The notes beneath the pieces are model-generated. The model saw nothing but the letters and a program-made list of their open reading frames with translations. It was not told where the DNA came from and ran no database searches. Source: 1-14-2-50-31-20 sp965370315 (GTDB taxonomy: Bacteria > Bacteroidota > Ignavibacteria > Ignavibacteriales > Melioribacteraceae). Taken from it: a stretch of DNA of 64,000 nt. Location of the stretch: assembly GCA_965370315.1 (NCBI GenBank), contig CBDUTO010000002.1, positions 1 through 64,000 of the forward strand, in the 5' to 3' direction. Position 1 is the stretch's first letter. Each line of letters opens with the position of its first letter. Positions 52,961-63,043 of this stretch are shown here, piece by piece. Made by a program: the position numbers and the translations under genes.

Positions 52961-55642
52961 ATGCTTTTACACCAAAATCAATTATTCAGTGGAACGCAGT
53001 TTAGCGAAAAAAGCTTAAATGAATTACAGTTTAAGAATTTATCTTTTTTTGAAGGGCAAATAATTTTCAGAGAAAACGATTCAACAAAAAGCCTTTTCTT
53101 AATCCTTAAAGGGCAAATAAATATTATAAGTTATCAAGAACTTGAATCTGATAAACCAAGTTCTATAGTCCTCTCTGAAGGAGAATTTTTTGGATATGAT
53201 GAACACTATTATTCAATTACTAGAAAGTCAAGAGCAATAGTTTTATCAGAGGCTATTATTGTTCAAATTTCAATGGATGAATTGAACAACCTAATTGTTA
53301 AAGATTGGAACATTATTGATAATCTTAAAAGAAGTATTCACTTTCCGCTTAAAATTAAGAAAGAAGAAGAAAATACTACTCAACCTAATTCATCAAACTA
53401 TATGAATTTAGATGAAAAGATAAATAAAGATATTTCTGAAAAAGAGTATGATAGAATCCAGGCAGAAATTAGTGAAAAGAAAGAGATAGCTGAAATAGAA
53501 ATTGAACGTAGATTTAATGAGCTAAGTATAAAGGAAAGTGAACTCAATTCCTTAATGGATTCTCTTAATAATGAAAAGCGTTTTGCTGAGCAAACACTTC
53601 AAGATGAATTATCTGATCTCGAAAAAAAAGAGCAATCAATTTTACTTAATGAACAATCCCTAGAGAAAGAAAAATCATTTGCCGAAAATACACTAAAAAG
53701 TGAACTGAAGAAATTAAAAGAAAAAGAAGAAAATTTAGAAGAGAAAGCAATTTTAATTGAAAAAGATAAATCTTTATTAAGTGATTCTATTGATAAAGCA
53801 AAAGAACTTGCTATGAAAGAGATTGAACTTATGAAGCAATCAAAAGAGCTTTCGAGCCAAGCTAAACATATTGATGAGATCTTAGAGAAAGAGAAAGATT
53901 TGATTCAAAAAGAAGTTGAGTTGAATCATCGTTTGAAAGAATTTAATGATGAACGTGAAGTTGTAAAAAAGATTGAAACCTCTAGAGTTGAACTTGAACA
54001 AAAAGAGAAAGAGCTTAATGATAAATTCAAAGAAATTGAAGAGAAGAAAAAAGCTATTGAAAATGCGGTAAAAAAAGAGGAATCCTTAACAACTAAAGCT
54101 TCTGAACTTGACAGTTTTGAACAAAAATTAAAATTGCGAGAAAAAATATTTGAAGAAGAACGTTCAAGAATGGAAGCAGAGTTTGAAGAAAAAATTAAAG
54201 CTCTTGAAAATAAAAGAGAAAAATTTAATGCGGTTATTAAAAAAGAAGAATCTCTTACCGAACTTGAGCGAGAATTAAATAATAAACTTGATAATTTAGA
54301 TAATGAAAAAGAAACTATTAGAATAGAACAAGAAGAAAGAAAGCAATTTTTTATTGAGAAGGAAGAAGAGCTCAGTAAAAAATTATCGCGAGAAGAAAAA
54401 CTTGCCAAGATTGAGCAAGAGCTTGAGGAAAGAGCAAATAAACTAGAAGAAGAAAAAAAAGAAGCTGAAGAACTACTTAAACTAAAACAAGATGAGTTAA
54501 AAGTTGAAGAGCTTAACTTATCCGAATTAAACCAAAACCAGTTAGATTTTGAGAAAGCAAAAGTAGTCTTCGAAAATAAAAAAAATAGTTTCGAAGACCA
54601 AAAAAGAGAACTTGAAATAAAACATGCTGAACTTGAACATAAACAAAATGAAATAAATGAAACTCTCTCTAATGATGAAAAGCTTTCTCATTTTGAAGCT
54701 GAATGGAGTATAAAAGAAGACCAATTACAGCGTGAAAAATTTGAGACAGAACGAGAATTAGAAATTAAATTAAAAGAGCTTGAAGAAAAGAAGAATGAGC
54801 TTGATCATGCTATTACTAAGGAAAAAGAGATCTACGAATTAGAAAAGACTTTAAAGCAAAAGGCATTAGAGTTGGAGAAAAAAGAATCTTTATCCTCTGA
54901 AACTCTATTTATGCAAATGACACTTCTTGAAAAGAAAGAGAAAGAACTTGCAGCTCGAGAAGCAGAAATAGAGAAAGAACGAATTTATTCAGAAAAAATG
55001 TTGCAGCAAGAAGCCGAAATTCTTGAACAAAGAGAGAAAGATTTAATAATAGAACGTAAAAATATTCTGAAATTAAAAATAGATCAACAAGAGAATTATA
55101 CTCAAGAGAAAAACCAAATTAATTTCAATAAAGATGAAGTAAATGTTGAAATGAGAAAGTTGGATGAAGAGAGAAAAAGTATTGAAACAAATAATCTCAC
55201 AACTCCAGGAGTAGAAACTACCCCAACACATGTATTTAAAGAAGATACTTCGCCACAACTCCCTGCTGGTTTTAGTATCGATCGTGACACTACAAAAAAC
55301 TTTCAACATTTTAAGTATGAATTTATTTCTGTTGTGCTTGTTAATCTTTCGAGATGTACTTCTGACAAGGCTATTCAGTTTAAAAACTTTTTAAATGACG
55401 TATTTGAAAGTAATAGCAAAAAAATAATTCTTGATGTTTCTTATTCTGATTTTCTAGATTCAACTTTTCTTGGAGTTATGGTTTCATTCCTTAAACAATT
55501 ACGACGAAATGACAAAGAGATGAAAGTGATTGTTGAACTTTCTAAAATGACAACTACAACATTTATTCTTTCTGGCTTAGACAGAGTTTTCACCCTTGAA
55601 GAGGATCTAAAAGAATCTTTCCATAGTTTTTATAACGAATAG
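52961..55642 (+). CDS. cNMP-binding domain, long coiled coil and STAS domain fusion
   Basis: 893 residues. Residues about 10-115 are a cyclic-nucleotide-binding fold (LSFFEGQIIFRENDSTKSLF, LILKGQINIIS, LSEGEFFGYDE); the phosphate-binding arginine of true cAMP sensors is not obvious, so ligand binding is uncertain. About 150-745 is one very long glutamate/lysine-rich coiled coil. The end (about 780-893) is a STAS domain (ILDVSYSDFLDSTFLGVMVSFLKQL, with a Ser/Thr pair at the phosphorylation position). The partner-switch cluster is 1.3 kb away on the other strand. A coiled coil of nearly 600 residues (about 85-90 nm if fully extended) implies a structural or spanning role. I do not know a described protein of this form. 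Confidence 0.85.
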   Translation: MLLHQNQLFSGTQFSEKSLNELQFKNLSFFEGQIIFRENDSTKSLFLILKGQINIISYQELESDKPSSIVLSEGEFFGYDEHYYSITRKSRAIVLSEAIIVQISMDELNNLIVKDWNIIDNLKRSIHFPLKIKKEEENTTQPNSSNYMNLDEKINKDISEKEYDRIQAEISEKKEIAEIEIERRFNELSIKESELNSLMDSLNNEKRFAEQTLQDELSDLEKKEQSILLNEQSLEKEKSFAENTLKSELKKLKEKEENLEEKAILIEKDKSLLSDSIDKAKELAMKEIELMKQSKELSSQAKHIDEILEKEKDLIQKEVELNHRLKEFNDEREVVKKIETSRVELEQKEKELNDKFKEIEEKKKAIENAVKKEESLTTKASELDSFEQKLKLREKIFEEERSRMEAEFEEKIKALENKREKFNAVIKKEESLTELERELNNKLDNLDNEKETIRIEQEERKQFFIEKEEELSKKLSREEKLAKIEQELEERANKLEEEKKEAEELLKLKQDELKVEELNLSELNQNQLDFEKAKVVFENKKNSFEDQKRELEIKHAELEHKQNEINETLSNDEKLSHFEAEWSIKEDQLQREKFETERELEIKLKELEEKKNELDHAITKEKEIYELEKTLKQKALELEKKESLSSETLFMQMTLLEKKEKELAAREAEIEKERIYSEKMLQQEAEILEQREKDLIIERKNILKLKIDQQENYTQEKNQINFNKDEVNVEMRKLDEERKSIETNNLTTPGVETTPTHVFKEDTSPQLPAGFSIDRDTTKNFQHFKYEFISVVLVNLSRCTSDKAIQFKNFLNDVFESNSKKIILDVSYSDFLDSTFLGVMVSFLKQLRRNDKEMKVIVELSKMTTTTFILSGLDRVFTLEEDLKESFHSFYNE

Positions 55643-55718
55643 TATTTATCCAATCCATATTTGATTTTGAAGTTTTTTTATGCATATTTAATTTTAGCAA
55701 TAAATCTCAATACTATCA

Positions 55719-57869
55719 ATGAAGAATTTCTATAATCAAATATTATCCAAGTTCAAGAATAAGTCTAATAGAAAGCTAGGTACTTTTGGTGGAGTCTTTA
55801 CACCAGATGTTCTAACAATTCTCGGTGTAATAATGTATTTACGGCTTGGTTGGGTAGTTGGAAATGCTGGACTTCTTGGGGCAATATCAATAATAGTTCT
55901 TGCAAAAATTATTACTATTGCAACTGGGCTTTCAATGTCTTCTATGACCACTAATATAAAAATTGGAGTTGGTGGTGCATATTCAATAATCTCAAAATCT
56001 TTGGGTTTGGAAGCTGGTGGTAGTATTGGTATTCCATTCTATATTTCTCAAGCACTCTCGTCTGCATTGTATATTGCAGGGTTTACTGAAGGATGGTTGC
56101 TTATTTTCCCTGCCCATTCTCCAGAACTTATAGCAATATCTACATGGATTGTTTTGCTATCAATCTCATATATCAGTACACTCTTTGCTATTAGAATTCA
56201 GTACTTTATAATGGCTGTAATAGGACTTTCGTTAATTTCTATTTTTCTAGCTCCAGTTGAATTTGCATCAAATATAGATTTAGTTGGAAAATTTGAAGAT
56301 GCAAGTTTCTGGCAAGTTTTTGCAGTCTTCTTTCCAGCAGTTACTGGAATTATGGCAGGAGCAAATCTATCCGGAGATTTAGCAAATCCAAGAAAGGCAA
56401 TACCTCAGGGTACAATGTCTGCAATCTTTGTGACTCTCCTAATCTATATTGGATTGGCTTATATGCTATCCATTATTGCATCTCCTGAGGAATTGAGAGC
56501 TAACCAAATGATAATGGTTGTTAAAGCTCGTTGGGGATTTTTGGTTACCATCGGAATACTAGCTGCAACATTTTCATCAGCTTTAGGAGGAATGGTTGGA
56601 GCTCCACGAATCATTGAAGCTCTTGCAACAAATCATACAATCCCATTTCCAAAATTTTTCACTAAAAAATCAAAAAGTGGTGAACCCCGAAATGCTATTA
56701 TCTTCACAGCATTCTTAATTCTCATTCCTCTTATGCTTGGTGATTTTAATTCGCTTGCAACACTTATAACAATGTTCTTTTTAGTTACTTATGGTGTTTT
56801 AAATTTAGTTGTATATATTCAGCAAAGTATGAATCTTATTAGTTTCAGACCTACTTTTAAAATTCCTAGATTTGTTCCTTTAGTCGGTTTTATTGGCTCT
56901 ATGTTTATAATGTTCCTAATTAATGCCATTTTTGGATTAATAGCAATACTAACTATTGTAGGAATTTATATCTACTTAACACGACAAGGACTTAAATCAA
57001 ATTGGGGAGATATCCGTGGTGGAATGTTCCTTGCGATAGCAGAGCGAGCCTCACACATTGCGAGTAAATTCCCTAAACACCAAGTTGTTTGGAAACCAGA
57101 TATTTTACTGCCAATAGAAGACCCAGCAGAATGGGCTGGTCCCTTACTCTTTATTCGTAACGTCACATTCCCAGCAGGTTCTATTTTTGCTTTCTCTGTT
57201 AAGGATAAGGGAATCGACGATCATGATGATTCGTTAAAAGAACTTCTAAAACCAATCTACGATGAAGATGTACTTGTAAACTCAACTGTAATTGAAGAGC
57301 ACGATTTTATTCACGGAGCAAAGTTAGTAATACAAACTTTACGTGGCGGATCGTTTAGACCAAACACACTTTTCTTAACTATTGGTTCCGACTCACGGAA
57401 AGATATAAATATTTCAACTTTAGTTGAAATTGCAACTAAAAATGAATTGAGTGTTTTAATTCTTCGTCAACATCCACGAGTGGCTTTTGGAATGCAAAAA
57501 GATGTTAATATTTGGTTACGTGATAAATCGCCCAATTGGCATTTAACAGTTTTAATTGCTCTACAACTTCAGCTTAATTGGGATGGTAAAATTAACCTAG
57601 TTACTGTTGCTGAAAGTGAAGAAGATGTAAATAGATTAAATAAATTTTTAAATAGATTGAGTGACCAAACTCGATTACCCTCGCTTTCTGAATTCCACGT
57701 CCTTGTTGGTGATTATAAGACAGCACTCGCAAATGCACCACGAGCTGATATTAATATTATGGGAATTGGAGAAAATATTCCATTTGAAATGATGCGTAAA
57801 ACTACTGAGCTGACTAAATCATCTTGCCTCTTTGTAAAAGATAGCGGAAATGTTTCGGCGATTGTTTAA
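55719..57869 (+). CDS. Cation-chloride-cotransporter-like APC-family permease
   Basis: 716 residues. About 12 membrane segments in the first 430, with FGGVFTPDVLTILGVIMYLRLGWVVGNAG, the signature of the SLC12/cation-chloride cotransporter branch, and FFPAVTGIMAGANLSGDLANPRKAIPQGT. The C-terminal 280 residues are cytosolic and have the USP-like fold seen in these proteins (FRPNTLFLTIGSDSRKD, LSVLILRQHPRVAFG, KINLVTVAESEEDVNRLNKF). It probably moves K+, Na+ or amino acids with chloride; the ion is not determinable. Lies 76 bases after the cNMP/STAS gene; no clear functional tie. Confidence 0.9.
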   Translation: MKNFYNQILSKFKNKSNRKLGTFGGVFTPDVLTILGVIMYLRLGWVVGNAGLLGAISIIVLAKIITIATGLSMSSMTTNIKIGVGGAYSIISKSLGLEAGGSIGIPFYISQALSSALYIAGFTEGWLLIFPAHSPELIAISTWIVLLSISYISTLFAIRIQYFIMAVIGLSLISIFLAPVEFASNIDLVGKFEDASFWQVFAVFFPAVTGIMAGANLSGDLANPRKAIPQGTMSAIFVTLLIYIGLAYMLSIIASPEELRANQMIMVVKARWGFLVTIGILAATFSSALGGMVGAPRIIEALATNHTIPFPKFFTKKSKSGEPRNAIIFTAFLILIPLMLGDFNSLATLITMFFLVTYGVLNLVVYIQQSMNLISFRPTFKIPRFVPLVGFIGSMFIMFLINAIFGLIAILTIVGIYIYLTRQGLKSNWGDIRGGMFLAIAERASHIASKFPKHQVVWKPDILLPIEDPAEWAGPLLFIRNVTFPAGSIFAFSVKDKGIDDHDDSLKELLKPIYDEDVLVNSTVIEEHDFIHGAKLVIQTLRGGSFRPNTLFLTIGSDSRKDINISTLVEIATKNELSVLILRQHPRVAFGMQKDVNIWLRDKSPNWHLTVLIALQLQLNWDGKINLVTVAESEEDVNRLNKFLNRLSDQTRLPSLSEFHVLVGDYKTALANAPRADINIMGIGENIPFEMMRKTTELTKSSCLFVKDSGNVSAIV

Positions 57870-58043
57870 GTAAGAATAACTATTGAGTAGCCGTTATAAG
57901 TTCTTTCTCTCATATCTAACATCTTGATTCTCATATCTTTCTTTTTTTGGGGCTTCGAGCGGGCTATCACTCCGTGGAAGTTCATTTATCAGAAATATTG
58001 GCAAAATCAAAATATTTTTACATTTTATTTTAACTCTATTGAA

Positions 58044-58937
58044 TCACCAAATTATATCATAAATAGTACTATTTAAAACCTCTTTTAATTTCCACCATTC
58101 AATCCTTTTGCCACTTTCAAAGTACTCCTTGGGATCTAATACATATGTATCTTCAAACGAGAAAGAATCCGAAATAATTGCGTATCTAGTCTTTGGATCC
58201 ATTTTGCTTGAAATCCCATTATCTCTTAATCTAAAAATGAAAGTTCCAGTCGAATCAGAGCAAAAATACATTCCACTATCTGTAGACCAATAGGATAAAA
58301 AATAAGCATTTATAACATCTTTAGTTTTAAGTATATTATCTCCAATTATTATATCTTCTATTTCAACATCAAAATAGTTTACATGCATTTTAAAACCAGT
58401 ATCATCAATTAAATTAATAGCATTTTTTCTTTTTAGAATTTTTCCCTTAAGTATTATTTCATTAGTTAATAGTTTAAGTTCAAGCGTAGGAATATTAGTT
58501 TTTAGTATTTCAAGTAAATCATTTTGAACATGTTTTTGAGAATGAGAAAAATGTTTAACGTATTCTTCTAGATTTACTTTCCAATTCTTTTGAATTTCTT
58601 TAGTTTATTTAGTGAATATTTTTTTAGATAAGGTTGGTTTACCATTCCTATGTGCCAGAAATATATTTCGCTTAATATCTTTTATTTCTTCTTTAGAATA
58701 ATTTCCTTTAGCAATAAATCCATAATTTTCTTTTATTAAATACTCATTTTTAGCTTTCTTTAGAAAACTATTATATTCATCAACAGTAACTATCTTTTTT
58801 TCTTGTGCATTGTTTATATTTACTAGTATGCCAAGGACAACAATCAACTGAACAATAGTTCTATTTAAATTATTTATTCTCTTGTTCCTTTGTATGTGGG
58901 TACTACTAAACTCTATTGTCCTCATTTTTTTATACAC
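58044..58937 (-). pseudogene. Gene split by an in-frame TAA stop, exported protein of unknown function
   Basis: Minus-strand frame from 58937 to 58044 is one continuous frame (298 codons) apart from a TAA at 58605-58607. The first 110 residues carry a signal peptide (QLIVVLGILVNINNAQ-EKK) and a charged part ending NGKPTLSKKIFTK. After the stop the same frame continues (TKEIQKNWKVNLEEYVKHF) with no ATG until 58388, so the downstream 187 codons look like the rest of the same protein, not a new gene. The downstream part has SYWSTDSGMYFCSDSTGTFIFR and ends YDIIW. It could be a recent nonsense mutation, a sequencing error or stop-codon readthrough. The family is unknown to me. Confidence 0.7.
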
Positions 58938-58996
58938 CTCCCTCTATTAACTTAAAAGACTTATTTTTTTATAATGTAGTAACTATTTACAAATAT

Positions 58997-61402
58997 CTAC
59001 TTCAATAATAACATTTTTCTACTTTCATTAAAACCTGTAGTATGTAATCGATAAAAATAAATTCCAGAAGTTAATTTAGAAGCATCAAACTCTACTTCGT
59101 AATTTCCAGCTTTTTGTTTTTCGTTTACTAGTGTTGTCACTTCCCTTCCAAGAATATCGTAAATTTTCAATACAACATGTGGCGTCGTTGCGCGCAACAT
59201 CTCTACAACTGGTATTGAATATTTTATTGTTGTACTTGGGTTAAATGGATTTGGATAATTTTGTGATAGTGAAAATTCAGTTGGTAACTTAACATAATTA
59301 TTTACTGAAACAATGTTATTTGTATATTCAAATATTCCAATATCATCAATGAACCAGCCATCTTCTTCAACGTATCCATCACTCTTTAATTGGAATCGGA
59401 TATAAATCTCTTCCCCACCATAGCTACTAATATCAACAATCTCTGTAACCCACACGTTTTGTGAGCCATCATAAACAAGTTCATCACTTGGTTGAAAATT
59501 TCCAGAACCTAGTTTTGAGTTTTCACCACCAATAGGTTGCCATGATACAGAGTCTGTTGAAATAGATACTTGCCCATAATCCCATCCAGATTCAATATTG
59601 AATTTTGTTCTAAATCTTAGGAATGGTTTATCAATAGTGGTCAAATCTATCTTTTCATTATTTGTTAATGTAACAACAGCATCTGATTGGTAGTTTCCTT
59701 CTTTACTATCTGTTACAGACGTTGGAGTTGAATAAAACGTACTATTAGTTAATTCCCACTTTTTACTAACGTTCGATTCAGAATTCCAATTCTCCAAAGT
59801 TGATAGATTATCACTTGAGTAAGTCTCTGGACGACCAACAATAACTGAATAATTATTAGTAGCCATTAGCAAACTATTGTTATAGTATTTAATTTCAAAG
59901 TGAGCCGAATCACCAGCAAGAGCGGAATCTTTAATTCTAAATTTAATTGCATCAACCAATGAGTCAATAGATTGTGACTCCAAATTCCCAACAGAAATTG
60001 AACTACCTTCTAATATTTCTATGTTATCACTTGGAGTAACTGTCACTCGTATATCAGAAATATCCTCCAAGCCTTTGTTTTTAGTTATTAAAGTTATGAA
60101 ACCAGATTCGCCAGCTAAGTAATATTCCTCATCAAATAATAAATTTTGAGTACTTACATATCCACCTGCAACCCAAGCAAGATATAAATTTGGGTAAACA
60201 TTCTCTTCAGCTAGTTGAATTATTTTATCCTGAGTTGGCCAGAAACTACTTCCTACCTCTGGAGTCATTGCATAAATTTTATTCTTCTCTGTCTGCTCAC
60301 CATAGAACCAATCATCCGAATCTCCATTTACTGCATAAATTATTTCAGCAGAATATCCCCAAGAATAATTGTTGTACTGAGTCATATCAGATGCAATTTC
60401 TCTATAAAATATTGAATCTTGAGTCTCTTCTGGAATATATCCCCAAGGGGTTATTAGCAAATTGCTGTAAGTGTGATAATTAAGAGCTAATCTAAAATTA
60501 TGTGCAATACAATATTGACGTACTGCCTCTGTCTCTGGTTCTGAGAACCCAGCAAGACCTCGATAGGTATTTGATGATGGAGATCCACTAGAGCCTTGGT
60601 CATCAAACCCCCACTCAAATCCATAGTTTCTGTTTAAATCTACACCATACGAACCATCACTATTAAGTAATCTGTTTTTTCTCCACATTCCACCGCCATT
60701 CGGATTTGTAGATTCATTGTATTTGTATCCATCAGGATTAATTACTGGAATAAAATACATTTCACGATTATTAATAAGGTAAGTAGCTTCAGCATCAGTT
60801 CCATAATTTTCGAGAAGGTAATAGATAAAGTAAATCATCTGCATCATACTCTCTGGTTCACGCGCATGAATCAGTGATGTATAGAGAACTTCTGGTTCCT
60901 CTTCATCAATATTTGGATTATCAGAAATTCTGATTGCATAAATTGGACGACCTTCAATAGATGCACCAATGCTATCTTTTGTGGAAATTAAATTAGGATA
61001 CTCGGAAATCATCTCATCAATTTTTTGCCACACTTCATCAAGTGTATAATATCCTCCCATAGACCCATAGGTAAAATTATTCACAGAATATTGATAGGCT
61101 ATCTCTGAGAGGATTAAACTACTAGCTCTATTTTCTTTTTGTTCATTATAATGTTTTTTCCAATTGTCAATTAATACATTGTATTGAACCGAAGTTTGAA
61201 TAAGGGAATGGAACTCTGCTTCATTGAGGAACAAATCTACTGAACCATCTCTCTGTTGATAAGAATCATCAAGTGGAATACCGAGTTTTTGCAATTCAAC
61301 AATACCAGACTTATCCAAATTATGAAGTTTAACTTTTCTATAATTTTCAGAATATATTAATGTTGATATAAACAATGTTATAATAACTAATTTTAATTTC
61401 AT
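58997..61402 (-). CDS. Secreted M14 zinc carboxypeptidase with T9SS-type sorting tail
   Basis: 801 residues. Signal peptide (VIITLFISTLIYSEN). The carboxypeptidase domain covers about 115-430: metal ligands in LIHAREPES (His-x-x-Glu) and NYHTYSN (His), the substrate arginine region GMWRKNRL, VDLNRNYGFEWG, and the catalytic glutamate in TPEVGSSFWP. A beta-rich linker follows (about 450-530), then a MAM/jellyroll-like domain (SVSWQPIGGENSKLG, YIRFQLKSDGYVEEDGWFIDDIGIFEY). The end carries QNYPNPFNPSTTIKYSIP and ILGREVTTLVNEKQKAGNYE to the end, the sorting domain common in Ignavibacteria. It is exported by the type IX system. A strong taxonomic marker in the window. Confidence 0.95.
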   Translation of the reverse strand: MKLKLVIITLFISTLIYSENYRKVKLHNLDKSGIVELQKLGIPLDDSYQQRDGSVDLFLNEAEFHSLIQTSVQYNVLIDNWKKHYNEQKENRASSLILSEIAYQYSVNNFTYGSMGGYYTLDEVWQKIDEMISEYPNLISTKDSIGASIEGRPIYAIRISDNPNIDEEEPEVLYTSLIHAREPESMMQMIYFIYYLLENYGTDAEATYLINNREMYFIPVINPDGYKYNESTNPNGGGMWRKNRLLNSDGSYGVDLNRNYGFEWGFDDQGSSGSPSSNTYRGLAGFSEPETEAVRQYCIAHNFRLALNYHTYSNLLITPWGYIPEETQDSIFYREIASDMTQYNNYSWGYSAEIIYAVNGDSDDWFYGEQTEKNKIYAMTPEVGSSFWPTQDKIIQLAEENVYPNLYLAWVAGGYVSTQNLLFDEEYYLAGESGFITLITKNKGLEDISDIRVTVTPSDNIEILEGSSISVGNLESQSIDSLVDAIKFRIKDSALAGDSAHFEIKYYNNSLLMATNNYSVIVGRPETYSSDNLSTLENWNSESNVSKKWELTNSTFYSTPTSVTDSKEGNYQSDAVVTLTNNEKIDLTTIDKPFLRFRTKFNIESGWDYGQVSISTDSVSWQPIGGENSKLGSGNFQPSDELVYDGSQNVWVTEIVDISSYGGEEIYIRFQLKSDGYVEEDGWFIDDIGIFEYTNNIVSVNNYVKLPTEFSLSQNYPNPFNPSTTIKYSIPVVEMLRATTPHVVLKIYDILGREVTTLVNEKQKAGNYEVEFDASKLTSGIYFYRLHTTGFNESRKMLLLK

Positions 61403-61453
61403 CGAGTAATCCTATTTTTGAATTTAGTTCATTCAAAATACTAAACTATTTAA

Positions 61454-62767
61454 TTACATATTATTTTGGAATATATTTTTCCGTGCAGAAAGAGTGAGTG
61501 ATATAGCACGCACAACCATAAAAAGTGTAAGAGATAACCAAAGCGAATGATTTCCTAAGAGATCTTTTGTTAAATAGTAAGTTGGAAAAAAAACAGCAAA
61601 AGCACTAAAGAGCATTGAGTTACGCATAGCTTTTGTTTTAACGGCTCCAATATAAATTCCATCCCAAATAAAGCTAACACTATTAACTAATTGTGAGATG
61701 ATAGCCCAAAAAACAAATGTTAATGCAAGTTGGATTACTACGTCGTTGCTAGTGAATAAGGTTATTATTACTTCACCCATAATTGAATATACAATAGTAA
61801 AAATAAGACCTATACCAAGTCCCCACACAAATAGATATTTAATTGAAAGTTTAAGTTTCTCAAAATCCTTTGCACCTATAAACTTTCCGACTAAACTTTC
61901 TGCTGCAAAAGCAAAACCATCAACTGCGTATGATATTATAATCCACATCTGTAATAGAATCGTATTGGCTGCTAAAATATTATCACCAAACTTTGCTGAT
62001 TCAGCAGTAAAGAAACTAAGAACAAATAAGAGTGCTAAAGTCCTTAAAAAAATATTACTGTTAACTTTATAGAAAGTTTTAAGTCGTGATAAATTTAGTA
62101 TTTCTGCAATAGAAAAATATTTCAAATAATTTCGATACTTCTTAGAGAAAAGAATAATAGCTATTAATAATCCAGAGTACTGAGCTATTACAGTACCAAG
62201 AGCAACTCCATCTGAAGTCATATTGAACTGATATATAAAGATTAAATTAAAAAGTAAATTAAGCACATTCACTGTAATTAGTAGTATCATCGGATACTTT
62301 GCATTTTGCATTCCCAGAAACCATCCATGAAATACATAAATAGCAAGAGTTGCAGGAGCTGCAAAAATTCTAATATAAAAATACTCCATAGCATATTTTT
62401 CAACCTCTGCAGAAGCATTAATGATTGTAAAAGATACTTCTGCAATTACATATTGAAGAGAAATAATTATAATAGCCGCACCTACAGCAACAAGCAAGGG
62501 TCGGAACAAATTTAAGGCAATCTCCTTTTCATCTTTTCTCCCAAATGATTGTGATGTTAATCCAGTTGTACCCATCCTAAGAAATCCAAAAGCCCAATAA
62601 ATAAAGTTAAATATCATTGAACCAATTGCAATTGCTCCCAAGTAGAAAACTTCATCTAAGTGACCAACTACAGCAGTATCAACAGAACTTAAAAGTGGAA
62701 CAGATAAGTTTGTTAATATATTTGGGATTGCAAGCGTGAGTATTTGTTTGTTTAATTTGAGGTTCAT
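61454..62767 (-). CDS. MATE-family efflux transporter
   Basis: 437 residues, about 12 membrane segments, with two MATE halves (LNKQILTLAIPNILTNLSVPLLSSVDTAVVGHL; about 240-430 repeat). The family exports cationic compounds driven by Na+ or H+; the substrate is unknown. It is located between the carboxypeptidase and proC on the same strand, with 51 bases to the carboxypeptidase gene. Confidence 0.92.
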   Translation of the reverse strand: MNLKLNKQILTLAIPNILTNLSVPLLSSVDTAVVGHLDEVFYLGAIAIGSMIFNFIYWAFGFLRMGTTGLTSQSFGRKDEKEIALNLFRPLLVAVGAAIIIISLQYVIAEVSFTIINASAEVEKYAMEYFYIRIFAAPATLAIYVFHGWFLGMQNAKYPMILLITVNVLNLLFNLIFIYQFNMTSDGVALGTVIAQYSGLLIAIILFSKKYRNYLKYFSIAEILNLSRLKTFYKVNSNIFLRTLALLFVLSFFTAESAKFGDNILAANTILLQMWIIISYAVDGFAFAAESLVGKFIGAKDFEKLKLSIKYLFVWGLGIGLIFTIVYSIMGEVIITLFTSNDVVIQLALTFVFWAIISQLVNSVSFIWDGIYIGAVKTKAMRNSMLFSAFAVFFPTYYLTKDLLGNHSLWLSLTLFMVVRAISLTLSARKNIFQNNM

Positions 62768-63043
62768 TTATAGGTTCTAACTTGGGCTAAAGTCAATTAT
62801 TATAAAGCTACTTTTTGCTGTCTCAAATGTCCCCTTGCAGACTAAAGTCAGCTCGGATAAAGTTAGACTTTAGCTCCCATTCCCCACGTTAAACACGGGA
62901 TTAAAAAATTACAAGATTTTTGCGACAGTCTCAAGTACATCAATATTATTCGTTACAAATTATATTACCACGAGCTTTAGCTCGTGGAGTTCAACAATAA
63001 AAGGGAATGGGCTTTAGCCCAATACAGTTATGATAAAACGCAT
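62768..63043. other. Intergenic with GCTTTAGC-type palindromic repeats
   Basis: 276 bases. It includes an ACTAAAGTC...GACTTTAG pair (62840-62872), the hairpin CCACGAGC-TTTA-GCTCGTGG (62968-62987) and GGGCTTTAGCCC (63009-63020). These GCTTTAGC palindromes resemble a dispersed repeat family common in this bacterial group. The last one lies downstream of proC and may also end its transcript. Confidence 0.6.
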
